NCBI RefSeq assembly: GCF_043290135.1
Contig: NC_134702.1
Span: 193,286,491-193,350,490, forward strand
Source: Rhipicephalus microplus
Lineage: Eukaryota > Arthropoda > Arachnida > Ixodida > Ixodidae
DNA length: 64,000 nt
Reading direction: 5' to 3'
Made by a program: the position numbers and the translations under genes. This document shows positions 1 to 11,085 of the stretch, in pieces. The notes below the pieces were generated by a model, which searched no databases, was not told the origin of the DNA, and saw nothing but the letters and a program-made list of their open reading frames with translations. How positions within the stretch are numbered: position 1 is the first letter of the stretch; every line of letters begins with the position of its first letter.

Positions 1-1640
1 TATAAGCGAAACAGGGTGCTATAAAAAAGCGTTGTTGAAGAATGGTTGAAAGTTGCATGTTAGGTGGTCACCAACAACTTTTTTTTGTCCTAATAGAGTC
101 TGACAAAAGTAAATTCGAGGAAGCAGTAGATTCCCATGCAATATGACGGTATATTACATAGTTGAGAACTAATGTGACCAAACAGACAATTTTTTGTTTG
201 TTGTGTCTTAGTTACTGTCTGTTAGTTCTCATTCCTACTGTGCTTAACAAACAAAAACGAGCCATTAAGTTTACATTTTTCTTCGTGGCTGTTCTCTAAT
301 TTTTTATGCATAAGAAGTGAAGCATACGTGGGTACAGTTAGCTCGTTAAGATAGATTATGCCTACTATGCTATATAGCATTTGTGCAACAGAGCTAACAT
401 GGTCGTCCAAAGACATTGTCTCCGCAAATACTATGCCAAGTATCGTAGGTTTTATACGCGCCTAAAAAAGAAGTCTTCATTTTCTAATCCACGCTGTCTT
501 ACTAGAAAGAGTGAGATAATGATGGTGATGGAGACGATTTCCAAATTGCATGACTGACAGCCACTCTGGGAGATTGGCCAATAAACGAGTAATCAGATAA
601 AGAGGATCACATAATTTTAAATTGGATGGTTTAAAAATTTATTTGACAAATTTAGGTTTTACTTTTAGAGAAATAAGCGACGAAAAGTGCCTTCATTTGA
701 TTAAGAACCTTTCTACAGTAGCACAAATATCCCGGTGACAATTACCTAATGAGGAATCTCTCAAGGAGATAATTTTAGAAAGGAAAAATTTTAGTCTAAT
801 TCAAATAAACGCCACTTAAGAACGTTTTTCTCAGTAACATAAAGCGCATACTTGATAAAAAATAATGCTCAATTTTTTCATCCTTGTTACACAATGAACA
901 AAAAGAGGAAGGAGCTAGACAGTGTGGTCAAGGCTTATTGTCATCGTCCTTCGTGTAGAGCATGCGAGTCATTTTGATATCTCTGGAATTACTCGTATGT
1001 GACCGCATCACAAAGAATTTTTTTTGTTACTCTGCGGTGAAGCAACAACGAATTCGGCAGATCCCTTCTACGGGAAATCGAGGTTGTGCGAACCATGCAG
1101 AGGGCAGGTGACTGTGTTGCAATTTTCGTACTGAGCGGCACGTCATCAAATGACGCAAATTATATGTACGAATGTTGTACGCACAAACATATGTTGAAGT
1201 GTTGCAGATGTTTATATAACCAGTTGTTTGCAGTTGCGCAATGATGCCAACTGAAACATGCGTATGAGCAACACCAGAAGCTGATATTGCCATAGAAAAT
1301 CGCCATTGTTCCGCACAACGCAGACGTCGTCAACAATGAGAAACGCTAACAGTACAACTACGAGCGATGAAGCTAGCCGCAATGCACGAGCTGACCCGGT
1401 ATGCGCCCGGGACTCCACTGAACAGCCAACGCATGTGAAGAAGAGAACGAGGGTGCTCATGGCACAGGCACACAGTTACGTAGAACAACTTCAGCGCATG
1501 GCAACTAACCACAATTGACGTTTACCCGACGTGAAAGCTGTATCAAAGGAGTACATATGTAATGTTTAAAAAATTGGCTACGCAGCACTGCAACCACTAT
1601 GGACGTTTCACGAAAATTAGTGTCTATTTGAAAAGTAGTT
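1..1640. other. unassigned AT-rich intergenic sequence
   Basis: No coding region, RNA gene or recognisable repeat stands out. Open frames here are short (under 100 codons), lack domain motifs and overlap on both strands, as expected by chance. Confidence 0.5.
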
Positions 1641-1647
1641 CCGAGAC

Positions 1648-1735
1648 CAGGCGTAGCTCTGTGGTAAAACGATTCATTGCCGCGGGTTCGATTCCAGCTG
1701 GGACCCTGATTTATTCTTTGTATTTATCAGGTCAC
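1648..1735 (+). repeat. tRNA-like SINE head, family different from Ruka
   Basis: The stretch has a Pol III type 2 promoter layout. An A-box-like TAGCTCTGTGG lies at 1654-1664 and a B box GGTTCGATTCC at 1685-1695, with about 20 bases between them. It then runs into GGGACCCTGATTT and AT-rich sequence instead of a tRNA acceptor stem, so it reads as a tRNA-derived SINE head and not a functional tRNA. The cloverleaf was not folded. The family is not the one seen at 9589 and 45940. Confidence 0.45.
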
Positions 1736-1826
1736 TGCTATAAATGTCGGGTATTTCTTAACGCTCGCGCGTTAAAAATGTTCCTGTTTGTTCTCGCCGT
1801 TCCTGCGTAGACACTAAGTGTCAGTC

Positions 1827-2105
1827 ATCTGTGGCACATATCCGCATACCAGTGGCACATACCCGCCCGTGCGTATGTGCCACTGTCTGGCGGGAAGTGT
1901 TAGACGACGTACGCGACAGGATCGTGAGATTATTCATGCCTCGACCAGCGTGCCATATTCGTCATACCATCTTACCCTCCCATGCTAATTTTGATTCACA
2001 CCAAGCAAAGGGGGTGACCATGAGAGCACCCAAACGTAAGCGGCTAGATAGATATATAGATACGCCAAAAGTTGCTGAAGATCGCTAGAAAATGCTTCGC
2101 ATTTA
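1827..2105. repeat. dispersed repeat with GTGGCACATA motifs and a 13-bp hairpin
   Basis: The motif TCTGTGGCACATA is followed by a related GTGGCACATAC 20 bases on. A perfect 13-bp inverted repeat CAGTGGCACATAC (1850-1862) pairs with 1873-1885 across a 10-base loop. A recognisable second copy of the first 40 bases lies at 24099-24140, so this is a dispersed repeat. Sequence to about 2105 (GATAGATA run, then GCTTCGCATTTAAA) may belong to the same unit. No transposase is present; it could be a non-autonomous DNA transposon, but both termini are not defined. Confidence 0.4.
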
Positions 2106-2109
2106 AAAC

Positions 2110-2675
2110 TCTCGGGGTTACGTGTGCGGTGCAGAGTCGTGCACAACCATAACACCAACACTAAATTTCGACCTCTGGGCTGCTTAGGGGCTTCTACGTT
2201 TTTATCCTTCCGTGTATCTGTAATAAGAGGGCTAAATATCGCGCATTTACAAACAATTTATGCGTTAATTCTCGCTAGCTTAGTAGCTGAGGCATACGCC
2301 TTCCGACCCAAAGACACAGAATAGGGTGCACAGGGCGCATGCATTAGAATGGAGGAGTGTCGAGTAAAAGGCCTTCAGGTGGCCGAAGTTCATCTGAAAT
2401 TCTCCGCTGCGGACCGTGTATGATGTCGTTCCAAAGCTGGTCTATAGCAAATCAGATATACACACGAACGCGTGTCTTGTGGCAATAGGCCTATATCAAA
2501 GCACTTACTCTGGATTTATTCGTGGAATGAACGATGAAAGCAAAATGATGCTATAAACAAATAATTTTACCAACATTCGGCATTTGTGGTAAATTCAGCA
2601 GCATTCATATTTTTTGCGTAGATATTTTCCGTCAAATCCAAGAAGAAATCTCCCTATAGTGCTAACAGAAGAAAA
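2110..2675. other. unassigned intergenic sequence
   Basis: Nothing beyond short chance open frames. No domain, splice-supported exon or repeat was recognised. Confidence 0.45.
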
Positions 2676-2679
2676 ACTG

Positions 2680-2965
2680 GGCCCGGATTCACAAAACTCA
2701 CTTACGAAAACATTTTTGCGCAAGAGAAATTTTCTTGCGTAAGTCGATTCACGAAACGAAAAAACGTCGTAAGAGGCCATAGTTGTCACATCTGCCGCTG
2801 CAAATAAAGCGCGCTGTGACTGCCCGGGAACATATCAGCGATGGTGATGCAGTTGCTATATTTGCTTACGTCACAAAAAGTGCTCGTAAGTGGATTCACG
2901 AAGCGAAATTGTGCGTAAAAACAGCATGGCTGAGAGAAAATCCCAAGAGTGGTCGGGACCACTCT
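2680..2965. repeat. candidate MITE-like repeat starting GGGCCCGGATTCACAAA
   Basis: The stretch opens with GGGCCCGGATTCACAAA (2680-2696). The same motif in reverse complement, TTTGTGAATTCGGGCCC, is found at 12410-12426, which suggests a terminal motif of a dispersed element. Inside are a CGCAAGA/TCTTGCG hairpin (about 2719-2739) and a direct repeat of about 22 bases, CGTAAGT-GATTCACGAA-CGAAA, at about 2739 and 2885. No coding capacity is seen. The right terminus was not identified, so the boundaries are approximate. Confidence 0.35.
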
Positions 2966-2969
2966 TAGG

Positions 2970-5000
2970 AACAATGTGGCTACTTAGAACCTGCTGCCGC
3001 AGCGGTATACTTTGGTGCCCTGACTGGTTTTGAGTTAATTCACGCCCATCAAGGGCTGCCTGATGACTGCTGGTGCGTTTTTTATTTCTTTCGGCGCTTT
3101 GAGCTTCGCGTGTTGTTTCCCTTGTACGCAGTGGATGGTGTTGACAACCACCATCGTCCAATAAGTTCGAAGTCGCAGTAATTGAAGAATTCTATTGGGC
3201 GTCAATGGCATAAAACTACGCATGTAATGACTTGTGGTTGGATGAAAACCAATACGTGAATGGTTGGTGCATTCGAACGCGACATGGCATAGGATCAACC
3301 TTATTTGTTATGTTGTTGTGTTGCGCCCCATCTCATCCAATTAAAAGTGCGACTCGAGATCCTTGCCTCATTGGTGGAAATTACCACCAAAGAGGTTAAT
3401 GGGAGCACATTCTTTGCACGCTATTGGAAATAAAAATGAGAGGAAGTTTTCAGTGAGTGGTTATTAAAGTTTGTGCTCAAGTGTACTTTCATTGGCTCTA
3501 ACTGTCCAATGGTTGCGATCTCTGAAATACAGCTGTCGATACACTTTGGGACGATCTGGAACAAAACGTACTTTGTAAACCAAAGCGTATTAGGGGTGCG
3601 CGTGATTACGCATGGAACTACAAACAAATCATGCATCTTCACCTTCACTGTTCAGACACCGATATGGACCATGATATTATGGCAAGCAATCGGAATGAAA
3701 TGACCCTAGTAACTTTGTATGGCACCGAAAATATGCAAACCCTCACGATTCTGGAGCAAACCTTGGCTGAATTCATCCCTGCGTCAATTACCAGACATTT
3801 AACTTGGCGCACGAACATCATTCAAATGTAGAGCGAGCCACTGACATGTATTTTGTGCGACGTAGCGACCACTTGACCTGAGAATAATAGCGTTGCGAAG
3901 GCGAATCCCCTGTAGCATGCTCTGATCGAAGCAGACGACAAACGCGAGCAGACGACGGCTTGGCCGACAGGCACAGCTTGTGATTGGTTGTGAAGCAATA
4001 CCCTCTACATCAGCTCACTCCGTGACGTTGCCAAAACACTTCTTTCATCTGGCACGCCTGTCCTGTTCGTCATGTCACCCCCCTCACACATAAGAGAAAT
4101 TTTTTTCACGCCGTGAAAATAGTACAAGTACTTTCTAAGAGCTCTCTTATCATCTTATGTGCTGCGCAGTTGTCGAAAACAACATGGCGTCGTAAGCAGC
4201 ATATCGGTTGGTGCGACTTTCAGCAAACGCTTCTCGCACGAGTTACTTCAGCGTTTGACCGGATGTGTTGTGATTACAGCAGCTCTTCCGGTGCGTGTAA
4301 GCAGTGCGGAAAGCTGTGGCAGTGCAATGGTGTACGGTGAAGCGCAGCGAAGCCTGTGCGTCGGTGTGGTTATCAAGCGGGGATCAGCGTCGATGTATCG
4401 ACGGCAACTAGCACTCGAGAAGCCTGCAATGTGTGTTTGTGTGCCGGTAACAGTTCGTTCGCTTGACTTTCCTGTCTCTCAGTTTGGTGCTGTGCGACAT
4501 TTCGGACTGACAGCGTTTTGACACGTTACTTGAGAGACCCCAAGTACGTACGGAAACGTATGAACTACGCGCTCGGTTCTTGCTTCGCCACTAGTTAGCC
4601 CGTACGCTTCTATTTACTTGAGAGCAATGTACTGTTCGGGAGTGAAACGATGTTCGTTGTGAACAGTGGTGCTGTGTTGACGTTCCAAGACTTGTGAACA
4701 AGCTGTGCTCGTGTGACCGAAAATGGAAAGACAGCGTTGATAACTGTTTTGCCCTGCGAAGTCGTGGTGAGGCAGCTTGGCGCTTTTGTTTGTTAAGTCG
4801 TCACTTCTCCTTTTTGTGATAACCATAGTCCTAGCGCTGTGATGTGATGAACCAAAACTGCGAGATACTACATTCTGTTGTGGATCGTGTTACTTTGGAA
4901 GCGCGCCTAGACTGTTCTTCGGTAACAAATTGAGAGTTCTATGTGGCAGCGAGAGCCCGTGAACGTCAAGCTTCCCTCCGGCCCCCCAAAAAAGCAAAGA
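2970..5000. other. unassigned sequence upstream of transposase remnant
   Basis: No recognisable gene. Composition rises in GC between about 3840 and 5000, and a 120-codon open frame lies at 4159-4521, but it shows no known motif. This part could hold 5' exons or a promoter for the transposase-derived gene that follows, though no splice junction was established. Confidence 0.35.
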
Positions 5001-5009
5001 TTTCACCGG

Positions 5010-6775
5010 TGCTTTGGATGAAGTTGTAGGCCAATATCGCCTAACTACAGGTTTCCGAGTTCGTCTGGCCATCGTTTTGCACGGCACTAGAGCCTTGACA
5101 ACAGCCGGTCATGGCCAGTTCTTACACTTTATCAATGGACGTGCACGCCTGGCCAGCCCTTCATTGCTGTCATTGGCAGCTTCCAGTCTGCAGATGCCGT
5201 TTGCCTGTTGGCCGTACTTGGTTCCTTATGACACCGACGGCTACTAAATGCTGCCATCGGTGAGTTCACCTTGCAGAACTAAATTTCACCGGTACTATAA
5301 TTCACGCAGTTCTATAACGTGTGCAAGTTTTTAAGCCCATCAGATGTAATGTTTCTCTAAGGTAAGTTGAAGCATGAAAAATTTACTACTACTGTTATAT
5401 ACATACATATATTATGGAGCAAATACATAAAGAGTTTTTTTATTTGATACAGGTGAGCTCTTGTTTGATTATGAGGTTGGGCCTGTCGATTGACCACATT
5501 TGATAGTTGGAAAGGTAATGTGAATTTATTTTTCAGGAGCCAGGTTGCACTCAAAAAATTTATGTTATTTTGGAAACTTAGTTCTATAGACGATTACCAC
5601 TGTGGTAGTACTATACTTCAGTAGGACATATATATTGCGGTACGTAAATTTTACATGAGGCTTCAGTTTATTTCAAAGTGATTAGAGCAGATTTTGGTCA
5701 CTTTAACGAAGTGATAGCTTCCTCAAATAAGTATTAGAAGTGAGTGCGTTTAATTATTGTTTTTAAATATCTCGTTTTTGGCTCTTCACAGATCGCAGAG
5801 ATTGCTTTGTTAAGGTTCTGTGATGCATCGGTTGCACATTCTGGCACATCAATCCTCAACATTACTTGGAGCACCTGTACAAAAATAGGAAGGACACGTT
5901 CTCCCTAACTGTGCAAGCCTATGTCACTGCTCGGACTGTTATCATTCAGCGGATGTGGCATGGAAGCATGCATGGCAGCCTCATCTGGAACGACTGCGAT
6001 CTGCTTGGGAGCTTCGAGGGCACAAAACTGCCTAACGGCTGGCTGCAAGGTTAGAATTTCTTTAATACATACGATTACGTGAACACCACTTACTGTGCAC
6101 AAATTGAAAACCCAAGCATGGTTGCTTTCAGTGGATACCTGTAATATTCTTACATATAATTCTTATTCAACATTTATGGAACTAAATTGCAAGATAATTG
6201 AGAATGTTGAAAGCTGAAAGCCTGCAGCTTATGAATGAAACTCCAATATTCTGAGACTCAAAAGCTTGTGCTTTGAAACGAGCACAAATACTTTGATTCC
6301 TTATTGAGCTCTCGAGCTTGTGACTCCCTCTGTGGATCAAGTGCTCAGGAAGGAAATAGCAAGTGGGTGAAAATTGCCTGGCTCTTCTCAACTTGCAAGG
6401 AGAAAGACCTATTGAAGAAGCCTCAGATGACATAGGGCCAGTAACTGCACGTTTACCTAATGTAGCTTTTTTTCTCTCAGTGCTGTTGCTTGTGTTTCAG
6501 CCGAACATGTTCACCACGATTGCATAGTGATATATATTTTTCTACAAATTGTACCTGACCTAAGTATGAATTGTTGATCTCTAAAGGTGACGTTTAGTGT
6601 GTTTCAAAGCGACGGCTTCTCATTTCTCTGTCTGTGGCTAGCCTATTTCAGCAGCAGAGCGATGCAGCTAGCACACATGCAATCCAAGTCATGGAGCGCT
6701 CCTTTGGTGTTCTGTGCAGGACACAGCATATCCATCCGGCAAGACACTGGTATCAACTATAATGGTGAGTGTTGG
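5010..6775 (+). pseudogene. broken PIF/Harbinger-type (HARBI1-like) transposase gene, three exons
   Basis: Intact relatives are DDE nucleases that move PIF/Harbinger DNA transposons or are domesticated as HARBI1. Piece 1 (about 5010-5259) encodes YRL-type N-terminal residues and, after a frame change, the family's GSFQ motif, and ends at a donor ATCG|GTGAGT. Piece 2 (about 5792-6049) encodes EHLYKNRKD, VQA and a WHGSMHGS motif, then FEG...GWLQ. Piece 3 (6587-6770) encodes QVMERSFGVL, the family's ERxFG signature. Splicing GT at 6050 to AG at 6585-6586 makes the conserved Gly-Asp after WLQ. Decay is clear: the AIDGT aspartate is lost, HDS reads HGS, and stops occur in pieces 1 and 3 and early in the second. 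It is non-functional as a nuclease; whether it is transcribed is unknown. Confidence 0.62.
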
Positions 6776-7185
6776 TGGCACCTGTAGGAGCCCATTGTGT
6801 TTGTTGCGTATGATTATTTCTCCTGATGAAGTGCATTTTTGAAAGGTTTTCTTCATTTAGAATAATAGATGTCAGTAACAAGCACACTCATAATCCACAA
6901 GTTTTTTGTGTCTTCTAGACTGCCCGTTTGCTCCTATATGCGATATGGTGAACTGGCTATGTTAGACAGCCTTAAAGTTATCAACATTGGCTGTTGTGTT
7001 GTAATGCAGTCTAACTTGTGTTTCTTAGTGAACCTATTTGTGGTCTACTTCTCGCACCTAGTGTAAAGTCGAAATAAAAGAAACTCTATTGGCTTTTTAT
7101 GCCTGTCAGAAGTTTCATGCCATCATCTATAACATTGTGGTTTTGCTCTTGTATCATAATAAATATATTTTCAGCCTTCACTGTT

Positions 7186-7205
7186 TGTGTGTGTGTGTGT
7201 GTGTT
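7186..7205. repeat. (TG)n microsatellite
   Basis: About ten uninterrupted TG dinucleotides are visible. Confidence 0.9.
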
Positions 7206-9297
7206 GAGGCTTGTCATTGGCTTCTGAAAATACAATATCTGTAAATATGAGCACATAATTGACAACTATACACTCTTGCATGTAGCATGGTTCTAACAAT
7301 GATCTGTATTTTTCTAAGTTCCAGCAGTAACAAGGGGTTCGGTGCTCCACGGTCATGTGCAGTGTATCAAGAACAGAGCACAGAAGACCAACAAGTATAA
7401 AGGGACTGCCAGTGACTGTTCTCCTGCTCAAAGTTTACAACAGCAGAAAGAGCACATTGTGATGTCAGGAGCAGCTGCTGCTTAACTTCTTAGCAGTGCA
7501 TTATTCAGCAGTTCCTTTGCTTGCATTTGAAATTATTTAAATTTTGCATGGAAGATACCAAACTATGACACTAATTTAAAGGCTGCTGTAGTGTTAGTGG
7601 CAAATATTTTTGAGCTGAAGTTTTTAACATGTGTGTTAAGTGCCTGCGTGCCTCTACATTTGCATGCCAGAAATCACACCATCCATGGTCGCCAATGGTA
7701 ACTGTGTTTGCATTCTTTGTAGTACGAGAAGTAAAGCCATGGATGCAGTAATCATGTACATAGTCGATGTAATCCTTCAGTGTACACTCATTTGTATAGC
7801 ACTAATGATGCCATGAGTGTATAAGCTCTGGGAAGTGAATCTATGTGGATTATTTTATTTGGAAGAAAGAGGATCATCACCACTCCTAGTATATCTTAAC
7901 AGTAGATTTTAGTGCTTGGGTATTATCCAACTGCCTGTCCGTCCTTCAACAGTCTACTTATCTACTGTGTAAGTGTAACTTTTTAAATGTATACTTTGCT
8001 CGGATAGGTTTGTTCATAATGTAATGCAAGTGACTTATCATCTATGCAGCTCTACTCAGACTAGAAATAAAAGTATTTATTTTTATATGTAGCTATAGCA
8101 TGCATTCACTTGCGTTTTTCTAGGTGCCCGTACAATTGTTTAGCCCTACAAAAGTGCTGGTATACTCTAATATTGAATCTGGCATCTTAAAATAGTTTGT
8201 TAGTGGAAGTAAGAATGTGTTTACAACCAATATTACTATCCTCAGATGAACTGTGAAAACTCTGTGGAAATTTATTTACAGTTTTTGAACGTTGTGAAGG
8301 CAAATGTTATGTTCTTTTATTGTGGTCCCTGTTTCATGCAAATGACACATAATTACTTTGCAGTGGCATAGTATTAGTTGTTATTTTACACATATGTGCT
8401 GAGCAACATCGCAGTTAAGGCCAGCAGCAAGACATACATGCAGTGCACTGGAGCATCACCTCACATAGTGTACAGTCTTTGCCCACCAGTAAACTCAATA
8501 TTTTTCAAGCAGACTAATAGACAGCTGTATGGGAACTGTGTTGGTGTTCAAACTTTGAAGTCTTCTTGAGGAGTGTTTTTCATCATTTTTGTCCAAGTGA
8601 AGTAGCTACCCAAGGCCACAACTGGTGGGAATGTGGTGGTTTCCTCTCTCCAAAAGCACTCCTACCAGCTGCCTCAATGTTAGCATGGGGTGAATTCACG
8701 AACTGGAAAAATAACTGGTCTTTGTTTTCTTGGCCGAAAAAGTCACTTCCACCGTTGAGCCACCACGACGCGCCAGAATAGAAACTTTTAGCTAAATAAA
8801 GTTGATTCTACTTTTGAGAAGTGTTTTGGTGAAACGAAATGGCACCTATAGCTGTCAATATAAACACTGTTTGCACCAAGAAGCTTAGTAGCTTATAATT
8901 GTATTATTCATGTATTGTCTAGAATTTACTCGCGCTGTGCCAACTTTCAGCCCAAGTGTCCTGACATACTTTGTTAATGGGTTGTGAATGAGCCAAGCTA
9001 TGTAAATAATCAGAGTGATATTGCAGACATGTACAAAATATTGATGCACAGCCATTTTCTTTAGCATGACATTGTCAAGGGCTCTATTCTTGTGTTTTTT
9101 ATAAAGAGTGCTTGTCACTGGGCATCAGCGGAAAACTATGCATCAAGCTTTTGCGAGATGGTTCGAGAAACACCGTGTTCATAATAACAGTGCCGGTGGA
9201 TTTCTCTCGTAAGTTACTTTCTGCAGTATATTCAAAATGAGTTTATTAGAATTGTTGTTTTATAGCCATTCATTTTAATATTTACACCTGAGTGTGT

Positions 9298-9358
9298 GTA
9301 TGTATGTATGTATGGGTGAACATATGTATATGTGTGTGTGCGTATATGTATGTATGTA
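9298..9358. repeat. imperfect (TATG)n / (GT)n microsatellite
   Basis: Two blocks of TATG units are separated by a GT-rich stretch. It is an imperfect simple repeat. Confidence 0.8.
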
Positions 9359-9574
9359 GCTTTTAAATGAGAATCCGTTTATCATTGGTGAGTAAGTTTG
9401 GTAATGATATGGCTGAATTTGTTTCTAGTTATTTCTCTTTTGAGCCATTACATATTTCAATTTATTTTGTACTGCATAAAAATAAATGTAACCTTACACA
9501 GAATATGTGTGTTCGAAGAAGTTTCATTTACTAACCTACACTCATGGACAAGAAATTGGGTAAAATGGAACGAA

Positions 9575-9588
9575 CCTGCGAAGATTAG
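9575..9588. repeat. left target-site duplication of SINE
   Basis: CCTGCGAAGATTAG, identical to 9828-9841. Confidence 0.92.
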
Positions 9589-9827
9589 ATTGATTGATAT
9601 GTGGGGTTTAACGTCCCAAAACCACTATATGATTATGAGAGACGCCGTAGTGGAGGGCTCCGGAAATTTAGACCACCTGGGGTTCTTTAACGTGCACTCA
9701 AATCTGAGCACACGGGCCTACAACATTTCCGCCTCCATCGGAAATGCAGCCGCCGCAGCCGGGATTCGAACCCGCGCCCTGCGGGTCAGCAGCCGAGTAC
9801 CTTAGCCACTAGACCACCGCGGCGGGG
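9589..9827 (-). mobile_element. Ruka-type tRNA-derived SINE with intact target-site duplication
   Basis: Read on the minus strand, the element begins GCCCCGCCGCGGTGG, has an A box TGGTCTAGTGG and a B box GGTTCGAATCCC, and ends ACATATCAATCAAT. It is flanked by a perfect 14-bp direct repeat, CCTGCGAAGATTAG, at 9575-9588 and 9828-9841, the mark of target-primed insertion. SINEs of this type are Pol III transcripts that borrow the reverse transcriptase of a LINE partner. An open frame of 135 codons crosses the element on the plus strand and is not a gene. The intact duplication and promoter boxes make this the youngest SINE copy in the window. Confidence 0.92.
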
Positions 9828-9841
9828 CCTGCGAAGATTAG
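9828..9841. repeat. right target-site duplication of SINE
   Basis: CCTGCGAAGATTAG, identical to 9575-9588. Confidence 0.92.
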
Positions 9842-10934
9842 TTTAGAGCATAGCTACTCCACATGGCATATCTCGTACACATTGCGTTGGTTGAATATGT
9901 CGATTTCAACCTTTCAATTTTAATCAGAATAAGCAAGCTATCACCCGTGGTTGTATATGTGTGTGATATTTATGCATACTGTGATACCGGTTCGCAATTA
10001 CAATTAAGGTCACAAACCTAGTCAAGCTGAATACACGAATTTTGTCCATGCACCTTTCATCTCCACTGGAACTGTTGTTAATAAAAAATAAAGTTCAGTT
10101 TAGAAATTTATTCTAGTAACCAAAAGCAGGGTATCTCTTTATCACACAAATCAAATTGCCATGGTTCTGTTTCATCTGGACAATAGAAGACCCTCTCAGC
10201 AGAACTCGATTAACTGCTATAGTTCATTTTAACCATTGACAGCGACATTACACTGAAGCGTGCAGCATGACAAACAGCGGGAGAGAAGACACAAACTAAT
10301 CACTCTGTTCGCGTCAGCTCTAACTGTCCGTGCTCTTTGGTCTTGCTGCATGTGATGATGCCCACCAACTTAGCACGAAAGCGTGTCCCTACAAAGGCAG
10401 TCAACTTGGCTGCAAGCAGTTGGCTCACTGCATGTGTAGATTTTCTTCAAAGCACAGTGAAGACTGATTGCTGGTCGAATATCCAAACACGTGAAAAGTA
10501 ATATACCAGGTATAATATTGGTATTTCAGCACTGGACACTTTTGCGATAAGAGAGGATGGAGGAGAAAATTATAACCCTGAATTGTTTAATTTTTGAAGG
10601 AGCACAGTACAGCGCTTATGGGTCAAAAGGGGAGTGAAAGAAGCAAGTGCGAAAGTCTACTTCTCAAAAAATTAGTACCCGCCACCACGCATAATGTCAG
10701 GCCGGGCAACCTCTTGAAAAAAAAAAGTGCTCAGTGATTCTGCGAATCGAACCAAGTACCTCGTAGATTGTAGTTGAGCGCTGTAATCGCTCGTCCACTG
10801 CAGCAGTGCTTGCATTCGCCCTATTGCTGATATATCGTCATTCCTTCGAATGAAGCCAAATGCAAAAACGTCCGGGGAAACTTTGTCAAAAATAGAAAAA
10901 ATAGTTAGAATGCGTTTGCCCAAGGTTACTAGAA
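9842..10934. other. intergenic sequence with one weak tRNA-like segment
   Basis: No gene is seen. On the minus strand 10738-10808 has a B-box-like GGTTCGATTCGC with a plausible A box (TGCAGTGGACG) upstream, which may be a decayed tRNA-derived SINE head. Without folding or a family match this stays tentative. Confidence 0.35.
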
Positions 10935-11085
10935 GATAGAAACCGCCACGTGTGACTGTATAACCGTGCGCTATTTATTCTTGTACATTACTGTCAGGAC
11001 GTTGGGATAGCTGGCTCTAACGTAGGCTACCTTCTCATAGTTTGCCAAATATAAATAAGAAAATAAAAATATATAACAGCCTGTG
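10935..11085 (+). mobile_element. 3' UTR fragment of a non-LTR retrotransposon
   Basis: The segment carries the strings GTTGGGATA and TAGGCTACCTTCTCAT, followed by GCCAAATATAAATAA and an A-rich tail. The same ordered motifs occur on the minus strand at 19468-19620, behind the coding remains of a non-LTR element. No coding part is left here, so this is a 5'-truncated insertion, the usual result of incomplete reverse transcription. The left boundary is approximate. Confidence 0.6.

Larger units (their letters stand above)
6780..9574. other. AT-rich intergenic or intronic sequence with microsatellite
   Basis: No coding exon recognised. AATAAA hexamers occur near 7071, 8066 and 8795 and could serve as poly(A) signals for a plus-strand transcript, but such hexamers are frequent by chance in AT-rich DNA. 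A GT microsatellite (7186-7205) and a TATG-rich tract (9298-9358) lie inside. Confidence 0.4.

Noticed and set aside
1648..1735. Functional tRNA gene
   Set aside because: A and B boxes are present, but the sequence lacks a visible acceptor stem and continues as a SINE body.
9398..9805. 135-codon plus-strand frame
   Set aside because: It runs from AT-rich flank into the SINE and includes the reversed tRNA-like promoter.
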